Part shown: positions 24,833-37,169 of the stretch, piece after piece
How positions within the stretch are numbered: the first letter of the stretch is position 1
Layout of the letters: every line of letters starts with the position of its first letter
Source: Acinetobacter indicus CIP 110367
GTDB lineage: Bacteria; Pseudomonadota; Gammaproteobacteria; Pseudomonadales; Moraxellaceae
DNA: 64,000 bases
Assembly: GCF_000488255.1 (NCBI RefSeq)
Contig: NZ_KI530745.1
Location: 62,001-126,000, forward strand
Reading direction: 5' to 3'
Translations under genes and position numbers: made by a program
Notes under the pieces: generated by a model
The model's input: only the letters and a program-made list of their open reading frames with translations
Told to the model about the DNA's origin: nothing
Database searches by the model: none

Positions 24833-27800
24833 ATGCGTTTAAGCAGCTTAAAACTTTCCGGCTTTAAATCTTTTGCCGATAGTACCACCTTACATTTTAA
24901 AGCCAACCGGACGGCCGTGGTCGGCCCCAATGGCTGTGGCAAGTCCAATGTGATTGATGCCATTCGCTGGGTCATGGGTGAATCCAGCGCGCGTCAGCTG
25001 CGTGGCGGCAGCATGCAGGATGTGATTTTTACCGGAACCGCCAAGCGTAAACCGGTGGGCATGGCCAGTGTCGAACTGCGCTTTGACAATACCTATGGCA
25101 AGCTGGGTGGCGCGTATAACGCCTATACCGAACTGGCGGTGCGTCGTCAGGTCAACCGCGATGGCAAGTCAGAATATTTTTTAAATGGCACCAAATGCCG
25201 GCGCCGTGATATTACCGATATTTTCCTTGGCACCGGTCTGGGGCCACGCTCCTATGCCATTATCGAACAGGGCATGATTAACCGTCTGGTCGATGCCAAA
25301 CCGGAAGAGATGCGGGTATTTATTGAAGAAGCGGCCGGGGTATCGCGTTATCAGGCCCGTCGCCGTGAAACCATGCTGCATCTGGACCATACCAGCCAGA
25401 ATTTATCGCGGCTGGAAGATATTGCTAGTGAACTGAAAGGCCAGCTCAAAACCCTAAAACGCCAGTCGGAAACTGCGCTGCAGTACAAGACTTTAGAAAG
25501 CCAGATTCGCAGCATCAAAATTGAAATTTTATCGTTCCAGTGCGAGCAGAGCAGCCGTTTGCAGCAGGAATATACTGTGCAGATGACCGAACTGGGCGAA
25601 CAGTTCAAGCTGACCCGTTCCGAGCTAAGCACGCTGGAACATGATTTGGGCAATACCAGTGAGCTGTTCCAGCGTCTGATTCAGCAATCGACACCATTAC
25701 AGAATGAATGGCAGCAGGCTGAAAAGAAACTGGCTGAGCTGAAAATGACCCTGGAGCAGAAACAGTCGCTGGTCCAGCAAAACAGCAGTACGCTGGCTCA
25801 GTTGCAGGAACAGAAAGCCCAGACCAAAGAACGTCTGCAGCTGATTGATCTGCAGCTAGAAACAGTACTCAGCCAGCAGGAACAGTATACCGAGCAGCTG
25901 CAACAGGCCGAGCAAAGCACGCAAGAGCAGGCACAGGCTGTGCAGCAGCTCAAAGCCCAGCAGCAACAGGTGCAGCAGCAGTTTGAGCAGATTAAGGCGC
26001 AGGTGGAAAAACAGCAGCAGCAAAAACTGCAAATGCTGGCCCAGAGCGAACAGTTGCTAAAAAATATCAGCCGGATTGAACAGCAAAAAGACACCTTGCA
26101 GCAGCAGAGCAGCTCGCTGCAAAGTCAGGCCCAGCAAGATGAAATCGAACAGCTGAACCAGGACAAAGCTCAGTTAAGCCAGCAGCTGGCCGAACTGGAG
26201 CAGCAGATTCAGGCGCAACAGCAGCAGCTGCAACAGGCACACAGCCTGCTGAATCAGCATAAAAATAGCAGTACTGAACTGAAATCGGAAATTCAGGTGC
26301 TCCAGGCCGAGCAGAAAAACCTGAATCAGCTACTGATTAAAAACAGCCCCAAACAGCAGTTACAGCACACCGCCTTAATGCAGGTGCTAACCCTGAACGA
26401 TGCTGCCAAACCGCATGCGGCATTAATTGAGAAGTTTCTGGCCAAATGGCTGAATGCGCAGATGCTCGAGGCAGATGACAACTTTCAGGACAGTCTGGCG
26501 CGTCAGTTAAAACCTGCTGCCCAGCACGCACCGATTCAGCTGGCAAATTTAAGCTGTCTGGCGGACTGGATTGAATCGCCATCTTCTTCTTTATGGCAAC
26601 AGGTGGCACTGGCTGATGATTTGGCACAGGCATTGCAATTACAGCCAAAGTTACAGGCCGGGCAGAGCATTCTAACTCTAGATGGCTATCAGGTCGGGCC
26701 GGACTGGGTAATTGGTTTACTGTTTGATGAAGCCTCACTATCGGCGCAGGGGGCTTTAAGCCATCGCATCCGTCTGGAAGAGATTGATGGGCTACTGAGC
26801 CAGAAACAGGCCGAGTTGCAACAGGCCGAACAGGACTTTAACATCAGCCAACAGCAGTGCCAGCAGCTGCAGCAACAGCTTACTGAACAACATACGCAGT
26901 TGAAACAGCAGCAGCAGGCATTGCAGGCACTGGATCTGCAGATTGCCAAAATCCAGAGCGCCGCGCAGGCCTTTGCCGTGCAGAAGCAGCAATTACAGCA
27001 TCAGCTGCAGCAACTGGAGGAGCAGCTGGAAGAAGATGCCATGCAAAAAGATGATCTGGAAATTGATCTGCATGCGCTGAGTCTCAAGTTGGAACAGGCG
27101 CTGCCAAACTATAAAACCCTGCAATTCCAGCTGGAAGAATTAACGGCACAACTGGAGCAGGCGCAGCAGCTATATCAGCAACAGCAACAGGAACTGGAAC
27201 TGTTAAGACGCCAGTCGGTGCAGGCCACACAGCAGCTGGAACTGCTGGAAAAAGATGGTGGTTTTTTAAAGACCCAGCATCAGCAGATTGCAGCACAAAT
27301 GGAGCAGGCGAAAAAGTTTGTCGATCCGGTGCAGCTGGAATTGCCGGCACTAGCCAGCCAGTTTGCCGAGCAGCAGCAGCAGACGGAAAAACTGCAACAG
27401 ACCTGGAATGAATGGCAGCTGGAACTGAACCAGATTCAGAGCAAACAGCAGCAGCTGACCGAGCAGCGCCATCAACAGCAGCAGCAGGATGAAAAACTGC
27501 GTAGCCAGCTGGAAGAAAAACGTCTGGCTTGGCAAGCGGCCAAATCTGACTTGCAGCATTATTCCGAACAGCTGAAAGCCTTAAACAGCGAGCTGATTCC
27601 GGGGCTGAACATTGATGTAACGGCCCATCAGCAGCAGCTAGAAAAAGCCCAGGCGCAGTTTGATAAATTGGGTGCGGTGAATCTGGCGGCTTCAGAAGAA
27701 TATGAAGAAGTTTCAGCCCGTTATGCCGAACTGAGCCATCAGATTGAAGATCTGGAAAAAACCGTGGCCCAGTTACAGGCGGCCATGAAAAGTATTGATC

Positions 27801-28285
27801 AGGAAACGCGCAAGCTGTTTATGACCACCTTTGACCAGATTAATACCGAACTGCAGGCGCTGTTTCCCAAAGTGTTTAATGGTGGTGAAGCCAGTTTAAG
27901 TCTTGAAGATGACTGGCAATCGGGTGTAAAACTAATGGCAAGACCACCGGGTAAACGCAACAGCTCACTGGCGCTGCTGTCGGGTGGAGAAAAAGCACTG
28001 ACCGCACTGGCACTGGTCTTTGCCATTTTCCGTTTAAATCCGGCACCGTTTTGTGTGCTGGATGAAGTCGATGCACCGCTGGATGATGCCAATGTCGGAC
28101 GTTTCTGTAACCTGGTCCAGGAACTGTCCGAACAGGTGCAATTTATATATATCACACATAACAAGCTGGCAATGACGATGGCAACCGATTTATTAGGTGT
28201 TACTATGCCTGAACCGGGAACATCAAAATTAGTCAGCGTAAATCTAGAAGATGCTACAGAATACGGTCTAGTCGCGGAGGCATAA
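24833..28285 (+). CDS. smc: chromosome segregation ATPase SMC
   Basis: 1150 residues from the ATG at 24833 (MRLSSLKLSGFKSFAD); the longer frame from 24788 overlaps the regulator and is rejected. Walker A is GPNGCGKSN at 31-39; QLRGGSMQDVIFTG follows. Two very glutamine-rich coiled coils flank a hinge at about residues 500-650, whose usual glycine motifs are not obvious. The C-terminal head has LLSGGEKALTALALVFAIF and Walker B PFCVLDEVDAPLDDANV. With ScpA and ScpB (38252-39633) it would form bacterial condensin. Confidence 0.95.
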   Translation: MRLSSLKLSGFKSFADSTTLHFKANRTAVVGPNGCGKSNVIDAIRWVMGESSARQLRGGSMQDVIFTGTAKRKPVGMASVELRFDNTYGKLGGAYNAYTELAVRRQVNRDGKSEYFLNGTKCRRRDITDIFLGTGLGPRSYAIIEQGMINRLVDAKPEEMRVFIEEAAGVSRYQARRRETMLHLDHTSQNLSRLEDIASELKGQLKTLKRQSETALQYKTLESQIRSIKIEILSFQCEQSSRLQQEYTVQMTELGEQFKLTRSELSTLEHDLGNTSELFQRLIQQSTPLQNEWQQAEKKLAELKMTLEQKQSLVQQNSSTLAQLQEQKAQTKERLQLIDLQLETVLSQQEQYTEQLQQAEQSTQEQAQAVQQLKAQQQQVQQQFEQIKAQVEKQQQQKLQMLAQSEQLLKNISRIEQQKDTLQQQSSSLQSQAQQDEIEQLNQDKAQLSQQLAELEQQIQAQQQQLQQAHSLLNQHKNSSTELKSEIQVLQAEQKNLNQLLIKNSPKQQLQHTALMQVLTLNDAAKPHAALIEKFLAKWLNAQMLEADDNFQDSLARQLKPAAQHAPIQLANLSCLADWIESPSSSLWQQVALADDLAQALQLQPKLQAGQSILTLDGYQVGPDWVIGLLFDEASLSAQGALSHRIRLEEIDGLLSQKQAELQQAEQDFNISQQQCQQLQQQLTEQHTQLKQQQQALQALDLQIAKIQSAAQAFAVQKQQLQHQLQQLEEQLEEDAMQKDDLEIDLHALSLKLEQALPNYKTLQFQLEELTAQLEQAQQLYQQQQQELELLRRQSVQATQQLELLEKDGGFLKTQHQQIAAQMEQAKKFVDPVQLELPALASQFAEQQQQTEKLQQTWNEWQLELNQIQSKQQQLTEQRHQQQQQDEKLRSQLEEKRLAWQAAKSDLQHYSEQLKALNSELIPGLNIDVTAHQQQLEKAQAQFDKLGAVNLAASEEYEEVSARYAELSHQIEDLEKTVAQLQAAMKSIDQETRKLFMTTFDQINTELQALFPKVFNGGEASLSLEDDWQSGVKLMARPPGKRNSSLALLSGGEKALTALALVFAIFRLNPAPFCVLDEVDAPLDDANVGRFCNLVQELSEQVQFIYITHNKLAMTMATDLLGVTMPEPGTSKLVSVNLEDATEYGLVAEA

Positions 28286-28286
28286 C

Positions 28287-29375
28287 ATGGAAATCACCAC
28301 AATCATTGGGATTATTATCGCGCTCATTATTATGGGTTTCGGTTTAAGAATGATCCTGAAAAAACCGGCCGATGCAGCACCTTCGCTGGACTCCGAGCTG
28401 CAGGTCAATGCCGATAGCCAGCAGCCGATCATTCCGCGTCATGTCCGTCATCAGTTGCAGACTGAACCGGCCCAGCGCGTAGAACCGACGTTAGGCGATG
28501 CCGATCTTGCTGCCGTCGAGCCAAACAGCAAAATTGAGCCACAGGCCATGACCGAAACGCAGCTGACTGAGCCGAACGAAACAGCGCAGGCGAAAACTGA
28601 AGCGCAGGCCGTAGCATCTGTAGATGCTGAACCTGCAGCTAAAAATGAGGTAGAAGCAAAGGCAGAAAATCTGGCAGAACAGGCTTCTACCGAAACCACC
28701 CAGACTGATGCATCTACTACCGCTGCCGTGACTGCTGTAGCTCATGCTGCTGCATCTGTGCCTGAATCGGCATCGACTGAACAGACTCAAGCTGGGGTAG
28801 ATACCGAAAAAACGGAAACTGTGCCAGCTGAATTTAGCCTCAACAGCCAGATTGAAAAAGCCGATATTCGTGAATTTGAAGAAGAAAGCAGTATTCTGGA
28901 TGCGCATCTGCATGAACAGCAACTGGTAGATGATGAAAGCGCTTTGGCCACTGCAGAATCATTTATTGCCCTGAATATTTTCCCGGAACGCCGGATTTTA
29001 TCGGGGGAGAAAACCCTTAAAGTGCTGCTTAAATATGGTCTGCGCTTTGGTGAAATGTCCTGCTTCCACCGTTATAACGAAGATGGTTCCAAACTGCTGT
29101 TCTCAGTGCTGCAAATTACCGACAACGGCGCCGACGGTTTTGATCTGGAAACCCTGTCGAATGAACAGGTCAAAGGTCTGGCCTTTTTCCTGGCCCTGCC
29201 ACATAGCGATGTGCAAAATGCCTTTGATACCATGATCAGCATTTCCGGTCTGATTGCCCGTGAAATTGATGGCACCGTGTATGACCAGAACCATCTGGAA
29301 TTAACCCCGCAATTACGCGAACACTGGCGTCATCAGGCGATTGATTATCGCGCAGGTCAGGCTTCGCTGGCATAA
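28287..29375 (+). CDS. zipA: cell division protein ZipA
   Basis: 362 residues. An N-terminal membrane anchor (TTIIGIIIALIIMGFGLRMIL, about 4-24) is followed by a low-complexity Ala/Glu/Thr-rich linker to about residue 215 and a C-terminal FtsZ-binding domain (FPERRILSGEKTLKVLLKYGLRFGEMSCFHRY in parts, then GLAFFLALPHSDVQNAFDTM). ZipA tethers the Z-ring to the inner membrane. It starts two bases after the smc stop, behind GGAGG, so smc-zipA is an operon. Confidence 0.9.
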   Translation: MEITTIIGIIIALIIMGFGLRMILKKPADAAPSLDSELQVNADSQQPIIPRHVRHQLQTEPAQRVEPTLGDADLAAVEPNSKIEPQAMTETQLTEPNETAQAKTEAQAVASVDAEPAAKNEVEAKAENLAEQASTETTQTDASTTAAVTAVAHAAASVPESASTEQTQAGVDTEKTETVPAEFSLNSQIEKADIREFEEESSILDAHLHEQQLVDDESALATAESFIALNIFPERRILSGEKTLKVLLKYGLRFGEMSCFHRYNEDGSKLLFSVLQITDNGADGFDLETLSNEQVKGLAFFLALPHSDVQNAFDTMISISGLIAREIDGTVYDQNHLELTPQLREHWRHQAIDYRAGQASLA

Positions 29376-29380
29376 CTGAA

Positions 29381-31508
<2,128 letters not shown>

Positions 31509-31854
31509 CAGAACAACAGGCAACCGCTCTCTAGATTGAGCGGTTGCTGCCTGAATCTGGTGATAGATCAAAACAGAGAAAGCACAGCAGTAAAATCGTA
31601 AAAACCGCAGAAATAAGAACCGTTTTTGATAGTTACAAAATTCTAAATTTGCCGCTTTGTATGTTTGGGCTGATGAAAAATCAGACAAATGTGCGCAAGC
31701 AATTCTTTTTTATGTGGAAAAGTTTGAATCCAGAACTGTAAATGCACATGCTTCTCATTTTAATTATATAAAAATCATATATTTACACAAATTATCTTTT
31801 GCAACTTGGCTTGGCTTTCGCCATAATGAGCGTATTCGTAAGGGAGTAATGAAA
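31509..31854. other. intergenic region ligA to bfr
   Basis: 346 bases. Near ligA is a hairpin AACCGCTC-TCTAGATT-GAGCGGTT (about 31520-31547) without a T run, a weak terminator candidate. The remainder is AT-rich and should carry the bfr promoter. I found no clear Fur box or small gene. Confidence 0.4.
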
Positions 31855-32319
31855 ATGCGTGGCAATCCAGAAGTCGTAGACTATTTAAATATGTTGATCG
31901 GTGGCGAACTGGCTGCTCGTGATCAATACCTGATTCACTCGCGTATGTATGAAGATTGGGGCCTGAGCAAGATTTATGAACGCATCGACCATGAGATGCA
32001 GGAAGAATCACAACATGCCGATGCCTTGATTCGCCGGGTTCTGTTCCTTGAAGGCACTCCGAATATGCAACGTGATGATATTGACGTTGGTACCGACGTA
32101 CTATCCTGCTTAAAAGCCGATTTAAAGCTAGAGTATGAGGTACGTGAAAAACTGGCCCAAGGTGTTAAGCTGGCAGAAGACAAGGGCGATTACATCACCC
32201 GTGACATGCTGCGTCAGCAAATGTCAGATACCGAAGAAGACCATACTTACTGGCTGGAAAAACAGTTGCGTTTAATTGAACTCATTGGTTTGCAGAACTA
32301 CATTCAATCGCAAATGTAA
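31855..32319 (+). CDS. bfr: bacterioferritin
   Basis: 154 residues from the ATG at 31855, eight bases after AAGGGAG; a nearer in-frame ATG at 31849 is too close. Four-helix-bundle ferritin: ferroxidase ligands Glu in [11 protein letters not shown], Glu/His in [14 protein letters not shown], and Glu/His in [14 protein letters not shown]. The methionine of HEMQEE is the usual haem ligand. It stores iron as a 24-mer in the cytoplasm. Acinetobacter often has a second copy, not seen here. Monocistronic. Confidence 0.95.
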   Translation: MRGNPEVVDYLNMLIGGELAARDQYLIHSRMYEDWGLSKIYERIDHEMQEESQHADALIRRVLFLEGTPNMQRDDIDVGTDVLSCLKADLKLEYEVREKLAQGVKLAEDKGDYITRDMLRQQMSDTEEDHTYWLEKQLRLIELIGLQNYIQSQM

Positions 32320-32442
32320 GCCCAACCCAACATTGACCCGGCACTGGCCGGGTTTTTTATGGTCGAGATTTGGCGATTTTGATGCAGTGCAGGCGTCGCT
32401 ATTTTTACTATACTGCGACTAGATGGAAACAAGGACAGCACA

Positions 32443-33162
32443 ATGCAGCAGCGTATACTTTTGATCACCGGATGGGGCGGAGGAACCGGCCTGTTACAGC
32501 CTGTACAACATAGCCTAATGCAACACGGCATTCAGGTCGATGTCCTGAACATTTTTAATGCGGCGGATCCGGTACAGTTCCAGCAGCAGCTGGAACGGGC
32601 CAAAGGCTATAGCGTGCTGATGGGCTGGTCTCTGGGTGGGCAGCTGGCAACCTTACTGGCCGATGCACTGGCGCAATCCGGACAGGCGCCGCAAGCGCTC
32701 ATTACTTTGGCTTCGAATCCGTGTTTTGTTGCGCAAGACGCGTGGCCCCACGGGATGGTTCCCGAGACTTTTCAGCAGTTTAAACAGGGCTTTGCCAAAG
32801 ATGCGGCCGCGACCTTAAAACGTTTTGGTTATCTGGTCTGTCAGGGTAGTGCCCAGAGCCGGCAGGATTTACAGAAATTACAAAGTTTAATCCAGCCGCA
32901 ATCTCTAACCTTGTTAAAACAGGGATTAGCTTTGCTGGAACAGCTTAATCTGGTGACCATCTTAAAAAATTATCCGGCTCCACAATATCATTTGCTGGCA
33001 CATGAAGATCAGCTGGTTCCTTGCCAAGTTGCAGAAGATTTACAGAATTTAGCTGCAACAAATCTTCAGGTGGAAGTGATTTCTGGCTCGCATGGCATCC
33101 CGTTGTTTGAAACAGATGTGGTTACACAGAAAATTATTGACTATTTAAAGCAACTCTCCTGA
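32443..33162 (+). CDS. BioH-like alpha/beta hydrolase heading the biotin cluster
   Basis: 239 residues. Nucleophile elbow GWSLGGQLA, preceded by the oxyanion stretch LLITGWGGGTG; aspartate in LLAHEDQLVP and histidine in SGSHGIPLFE complete the triad. Its position 97 bases before bioA, with bioC in the same cluster, suggests it is the pimeloyl-ACP methyl ester esterase that removes the methyl group BioC adds. The sequence resembles BioH only in general features, so the function is inferred from context. Confidence 0.65.
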   Translation: MQQRILLITGWGGGTGLLQPVQHSLMQHGIQVDVLNIFNAADPVQFQQQLERAKGYSVLMGWSLGGQLATLLADALAQSGQAPQALITLASNPCFVAQDAWPHGMVPETFQQFKQGFAKDAAATLKRFGYLVCQGSAQSRQDLQKLQSLIQPQSLTLLKQGLALLEQLNLVTILKNYPAPQYHLLAHEDQLVPCQVAEDLQNLAATNLQVEVISGSHGIPLFETDVVTQKIIDYLKQLS

Positions 33163-33259
33163 CCCTTCAGCGGAAATGATAATTCCCGCAATTTCTTTTT
33201 CTGTGTGGCGGGAGTAAGATCGAGCTCATGCAGATTTTAAACCAGACAGGGAGTCCGGG

Positions 33260-34543
33260 ATGACCGATTTATTTGACCAGCAACATCTTTGGCATCCTTA
33301 TACTTCCATGACCCAGCCGCTGCCGACCTTCAAGGTAAAGCGGGCTTATGGTGCGACCATTGAACTCGCAGATGGCCGCTGTCTGATTGATGGCATGTCA
33401 TCGTGGTGGTGTGCTATTCATGGCTATAACCATCCTGAACTGAATCAGGCTGTGACCGACCAGTTACAGCAGATGTCACATATCATGTTTGGCGGTCTGA
33501 CCCATGATCCGGCCATTGAGCTGGGCAAATTACTGCTGCAAATTACTCCACCGAGTCTGGATAAGATTTTCTATGCCGATTCCGGTTCAGTGGCGGTTGA
33601 AGTCGCGTTAAAAATGGCGGTGCAGTACTGGACTGCGCAAGGCCAGCCACAAAAAACCAATTTTATTACTCCGCGTTCCGGCTACCATGGCGATACCTGG
33701 AATGCGATGTCGGTCTGCGATCCGGTCACTGGCATGCATCAGATTTTTGGTTCAAGTCTGCCGAATCGCTTATTTGTACAGGCACCACAAACCCGCTTTG
33801 ATGAAGACTGGAACCCGGACGATATTGCCGATCTGGAACAGGCTTTGGCCCAGCATCAGCATACACTGGCCGCACTGATTCTAGAGCCGATTGTACAGGG
33901 CGCGGGCGGTATGCGCTTTTATCATCCTGAATATTTGCGTCAGGCCAAGCGTTTATGCGAGCAGTATGGTCTGCTGCTGATTTTTGATGAAATTGCCACC
34001 GGCTTTGGTCGTACCGGCAAGTTATTTGCTTGGGAACATGCCGGAGTGGAGCCGGATATCATGTGTATTGGCAAAGGACTGACGGGTGGTTATATGACCC
34101 TGTCGGCAACTTTAACCAGCAAGCAGGTGGCAGACACCATCAGTCAGGGGGAAGCTGGCGTGTTTATGCATGGCCCGACTTTTATGGCCAATCCGCTGGC
34201 TTGTGCGGTGGCACTGAAAAGTACTCAAGTCTTGCTGGCACAGGACTGGCAGGCCAAGATTCAGCAGATTGAACAGCAATTGAAACAGGCTTTAACGCCA
34301 CTGGCTCAGCTGAGCCATGTACAGGATGTGCGGGTGCTGGGCGCAATTGGGGTGGTTGAACTGACTACGCCAGTCGATATGCAAAGCCTGCAGCAGCAGT
34401 TTGTACAGCGGGGCATTTGGGTGAGGCCATTTGGCAAACTGGTTTATGTGATGCCGCCGTATGTGATTTCAGCAGATGAACTGCACTACTTGCTGACCCA
34501 GTTGACCGAGGTGGTTCGCCAGATGCAGGAGAATGCCGCATGA
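33260..34543 (+). CDS. bioA: adenosylmethionine-8-amino-7-oxononanoate aminotransferase
   Basis: 427 residues, class III PLP aminotransferase that makes 7,8-diaminopelargonate with S-adenosylmethionine as amino donor. It opens LWHPYTSM, typical of Bio[15 protein letters not shown] binds substrate; [20 protein letters not shown] holds the PLP aspartate; the Schiff-base lysine is in [13 protein letters not shown]; and [16 protein letters not shown] follows. First of four tightly packed genes; its stop overlaps bioF by four bases. Confidence 0.97.
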   Translation: MTDLFDQQHLWHPYTSMTQPLPTFKVKRAYGATIELADGRCLIDGMSSWWCAIHGYNHPELNQAVTDQLQQMSHIMFGGLTHDPAIELGKLLLQITPPSLDKIFYADSGSVAVEVALKMAVQYWTAQGQPQKTNFITPRSGYHGDTWNAMSVCDPVTGMHQIFGSSLPNRLFVQAPQTRFDEDWNPDDIADLEQALAQHQHTLAALILEPIVQGAGGMRFYHPEYLRQAKRLCEQYGLLLIFDEIATGFGRTGKLFAWEHAGVEPDIMCIGKGLTGGYMTLSATLTSKQVADTISQGEAGVFMHGPTFMANPLACAVALKSTQVLLAQDWQAKIQQIEQQLKQALTPLAQLSHVQDVRVLGAIGVVELTTPVDMQSLQQQFVQRGIWVRPFGKLVYVMPPYVISADELHYLLTQLTEVVRQMQENAA

Positions 34544-35694
34544 GTTTGCTCGACCATTATGCCCAGCAGCTGGAACAGTTAAAACGCACTGCCAATTTGC
34601 GCCAGTTTCAGTCCAATCTGCAACATGGCCGCATGATTCAGATTCACGGGCAGCGCATGCTGAATCTGTCCAGTAATGATTATCTGGGGCTGGCCAGCGA
34701 TGTCAGCTTGCGTGAAGAATTTTTTGATTTAACTCCTGTCACCGAGCGCCGTATGAGCGCCTCATCGTCGCGTTTGCTGACCGGGAACTTCCCGGAATAT
34801 GAGCAGCTGGAAACGAGTCTGAGTCAGGCCTTTGGCCGAGCCGCCTTGCTGTTTAACAGTGGCTACCATATGAATATCGGGATTTTACCGGCACTGGCCG
34901 ACAGTAAAACCCTGATTCTGGCTGACAAGCTGGTCCATGCCAGCATGATTGATGGTATCCGTTTATCTTCTGCCAAGGCGGTGCGCTACCGGCATAATGA
35001 TCTGGCGCATCTGGCCCGGCTGCTGGAACAGTATCATGATGATGCGCAAATTGAACGGATTATAGTCGTGACCGAATCCATTTTTAGTATGGATGGTGAT
35101 GAAACCGATCTGGCGGCACTGGTGCAGTTAAAGCAGCGTTATCCGAAAGTGATGCTGTATGTTGATGAAGCACATGCTATTGGTGTGCGTGGAGAGCAGG
35201 GACTGGGCTGTGCGGAGCAGTATGCGGTGCTGGAGCAGGTTGATTTTCTGGTGGGGACTTTTGGCAAGACCTTGGCATCAGTCGGTGGATATCTGATTAG
35301 CCATCCGCTAATCCGTGACTATTTAATTAACCACATGCGCCCGCTGATTTTCAGTACCGCGCAGCCGCCGCTGAATATGGCCTGGACCCGGTTTATGTTC
35401 CAGAAGATGTTGCAGATGCAAGCCCAGCGCCAGCATTTACAGCAGATCAGCCAGGAATTAAAAGTGCAGGTTGAAGCCAAAGGCTATGCCTGTCCATCGA
35501 CCTCGCAGATTGTGCCGGTAATTCTGGGCGAATCGGAAAAAGCCGTACAAAAGGCACAGCAGCTACAGCAGGCTGGGTTTTATATCATGCCGGTACGTCC
35601 GCCGACCGTACCGCAAAACAGTTCACGGCTGCGGATTTGCCTGACCGCGCAGATTCAGTCCAGTGAGCTGGCGCAATGCGTGGCGCTGTTATGA
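34540..35694 (+). CDS. bioF: 8-amino-7-oxononanoate synthase
   Basis: 384 residues, alpha-oxoamine synthase joining pimeloyl-ACP (or CoA) and alanine. Motifs: [27 protein letters not shown], the PLP-binding [13 protein letters not shown], and the lysine in [13 protein letters not shown]. The start ATG overlaps the bioA stop (ATGA) and the stop overlaps bioC in the same way, so translation is coupled. Usual length for the family. Confidence 0.97.
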   Translation: MSLLDHYAQQLEQLKRTANLRQFQSNLQHGRMIQIHGQRMLNLSSNDYLGLASDVSLREEFFDLTPVTERRMSASSSRLLTGNFPEYEQLETSLSQAFGRAALLFNSGYHMNIGILPALADSKTLILADKLVHASMIDGIRLSSAKAVRYRHNDLAHLARLLEQYHDDAQIERIIVVTESIFSMDGDETDLAALVQLKQRYPKVMLYVDEAHAIGVRGEQGLGCAEQYAVLEQVDFLVGTFGKTLASVGGYLISHPLIRDYLINHMRPLIFSTAQPPLNMAWTRFMFQKMLQMQAQRQHLQQISQELKVQVEAKGYACPSTSQIVPVILGESEKAVQKAQQLQQAGFYIMPVRPPTVPQNSSRLRICLTAQIQSSELAQCVALL

Positions 35695-36479
35695 TGGACA
35701 AGTCAGCGATGTCTGTAAATAAATCACAAGTGGCACGGCGTTTTGCCCAGGCGCATCACAGCTATTTGCAGCATGCGGTGATTCAGCAGCAGATTTGCCA
35801 GCAACTGGTTCGGCTGATGCAGTCACATCTAACCAGTCGAAAACTGGGACGGGTGTTTGAAATTGGCTGTGGTACGGGGGCTTTAACCCGTGCGCTGGAG
35901 CAGCACTTTCAGGTGCAGCAGTTGCTGCTCAATGACCTGTATCCGGAAGTCCAGCAGCAACTGTTTTCTACTTCCCGAACCGAATGGTGGATTGGCGATG
36001 CCGAGCAGATCGCTTTTCCAGAACAGCTGGATATGCTGATCTCGAGTTCAGCCTTGCAATGGATGCAGAATCTGCAGCAGCTGTTTGCCAAAATCGCCCA
36101 TGCTTTAAAGCCTTCGGGTTATTTATGTTTTTCTAGTTTTGGTCCGGACAATCTCAAGGAAATTAAAGCCCTGACCGGGCAGGGGCTGGATTATTTCAGC
36201 CTGCCGGAACTGCGCCGCTGTCTGGAGTCACAAGGCTTCGAAATTGTGTATTTGTCTGAAACTGTCAAAACCCTGGCTTTTGAACATCCTCGCCAGGTGT
36301 TGCAGCATTTAAAAGCCACCGGGGTCACGGGTACCGCTTCCGGGCACCGCTGGACCAAACACAGTTTGCAGCAGTTTTATCAGGCCTATCGGCAGTTTTC
36401 CCGGCTGAATGTGGCCGGCCAGCAGGAATATCTGCTCAGTTACCATCCGATTTATTGTATTGCACGGAGCACAGGCTAA
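35691..36479 (+). CDS. bioC: malonyl-ACP O-methyltransferase
   Basis: 262 residues from the ATG at 35691 that overlaps the bioF stop; an in-frame ATG at 35676 is possible. The SAM-binding motif is VFEIGCGTGALTRALEQ, with the acidic partner in LLLNDLYPEVQQQ; the BioC N-terminal KSQVARRFAQAHHSYLQHA is also typical. It methylates malonyl-ACP so that fatty acid synthesis can build the pimeloyl chain. It is followed by bioD with a one-base overlap. Confidence 0.93.
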   Translation: MMDKSAMSVNKSQVARRFAQAHHSYLQHAVIQQQICQQLVRLMQSHLTSRKLGRVFEIGCGTGALTRALEQHFQVQQLLLNDLYPEVQQQLFSTSRTEWWIGDAEQIAFPEQLDMLISSSALQWMQNLQQLFAKIAHALKPSGYLCFSSFGPDNLKEIKALTGQGLDYFSLPELRRCLESQGFEIVYLSETVKTLAFEHPRQVLQHLKATGVTGTASGHRWTKHSLQQFYQAYRQFSRLNVAGQQEYLLSYHPIYCIARSTG

Positions 36480-37120
36480 TGGCACAGATCTATTTTGTCA
36501 GTGGAATTGATACCGGAATTGGCAAAACCTATACCACCGGTTATCTGGCTAAGGTCTGGAGTGCTGAAGGACAGCGAACCATCACCCAAAAGCTGATTCA
36601 GACTGGCAATACTGATATTTCGGAAGATATCCAGCAACATCGGGAGATGATGGGCTGTGGCTGGTTGCCTGAAGATGACAGCAAACTGACCATGCCCGAA
36701 ATTTTCACTTATCCGGCATCGCCGCATCTGGCCACCAAAATTGATGGCCGTGAGATTGATTTCAATAACATCCGCCAGGCGACAGAGCAACTTGCAGCGC
36801 GTTTTGATGTGGTACTACTGGAAGGCGCTGGTGGCCTGATGGTGCCGCTCACCACGGAAATGTTAACGATTGATTATATTGCCGAGCAGCACTATCCGGT
36901 GATTCTGGTCAGTTCAGGACGTCTGGGTAGCATTAACCATACCTTATTAAGTCTGGAAGCGTTGATGGCGCGAGGGCTGTCGCTGTATGCGCTGGCCTAT
37001 AACCTGAAAGATGAATCACAAGATCCGCTGATTTCTAAAGATACCGCTGAGTATTTAAAAACCTATTTGGCTCGGCATTTTCCAGAGGCAAAATGGATTG
37101 AGATTCCAGTTTTGGATTAA
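36479..37120 (+). CDS. bioD: dethiobiotin synthetase
   Basis: 213 residues from the ATG at 36479, which shares a base with the bioC stop and follows GGAG. P-loop GIDTGIGKTYTTG (residues about 9-21), the switch-like EGAGGLMVPLT, and SSGRLGSINHTLLSLEAL are BioD features. It closes the ureido ring of dethiobiotin with ATP and CO2. bioB, the last enzyme, is not in this window. A strong terminator follows at 37131. Confidence 0.95.
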   Translation: MAQIYFVSGIDTGIGKTYTTGYLAKVWSAEGQRTITQKLIQTGNTDISEDIQQHREMMGCGWLPEDDSKLTMPEIFTYPASPHLATKIDGREIDFNNIRQATEQLAARFDVVLLEGAGGLMVPLTTEMLTIDYIAEQHYPVILVSSGRLGSINHTLLSLEALMARGLSLYALAYNLKDESQDPLISKDTAEYLKTYLARHFPEAKWIEIPVLD

Positions 37121-37130
37121 AACTGTGATA

Positions 37131-37160
37131 AAAAAAGCCACTCAATTGAGTGGCTTTTTG
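37131..37160. terminator. bidirectional terminator between bioD and rluB
   Basis: AAAAAAGCCACTCAA-TTGAGTGGCTTTTT, a perfect palindrome with A and T runs on both sides, between converging genes. Confidence 0.92.
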
Positions 37161-37169
37161 CTAGGCAGC

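Noticed and set aside
25351..28164. Many long minus-strand ORFs inside smc
   Set aside because: Shadows of CAG-rich glutamine codons in the coiled coil; Cys/Ser/Leu-rich translations have no family likeness.
33170..33190. Fur-like GATAATTCCC near the bioA start
   Set aside because: Only a half-site match and no iron-related gene follows.
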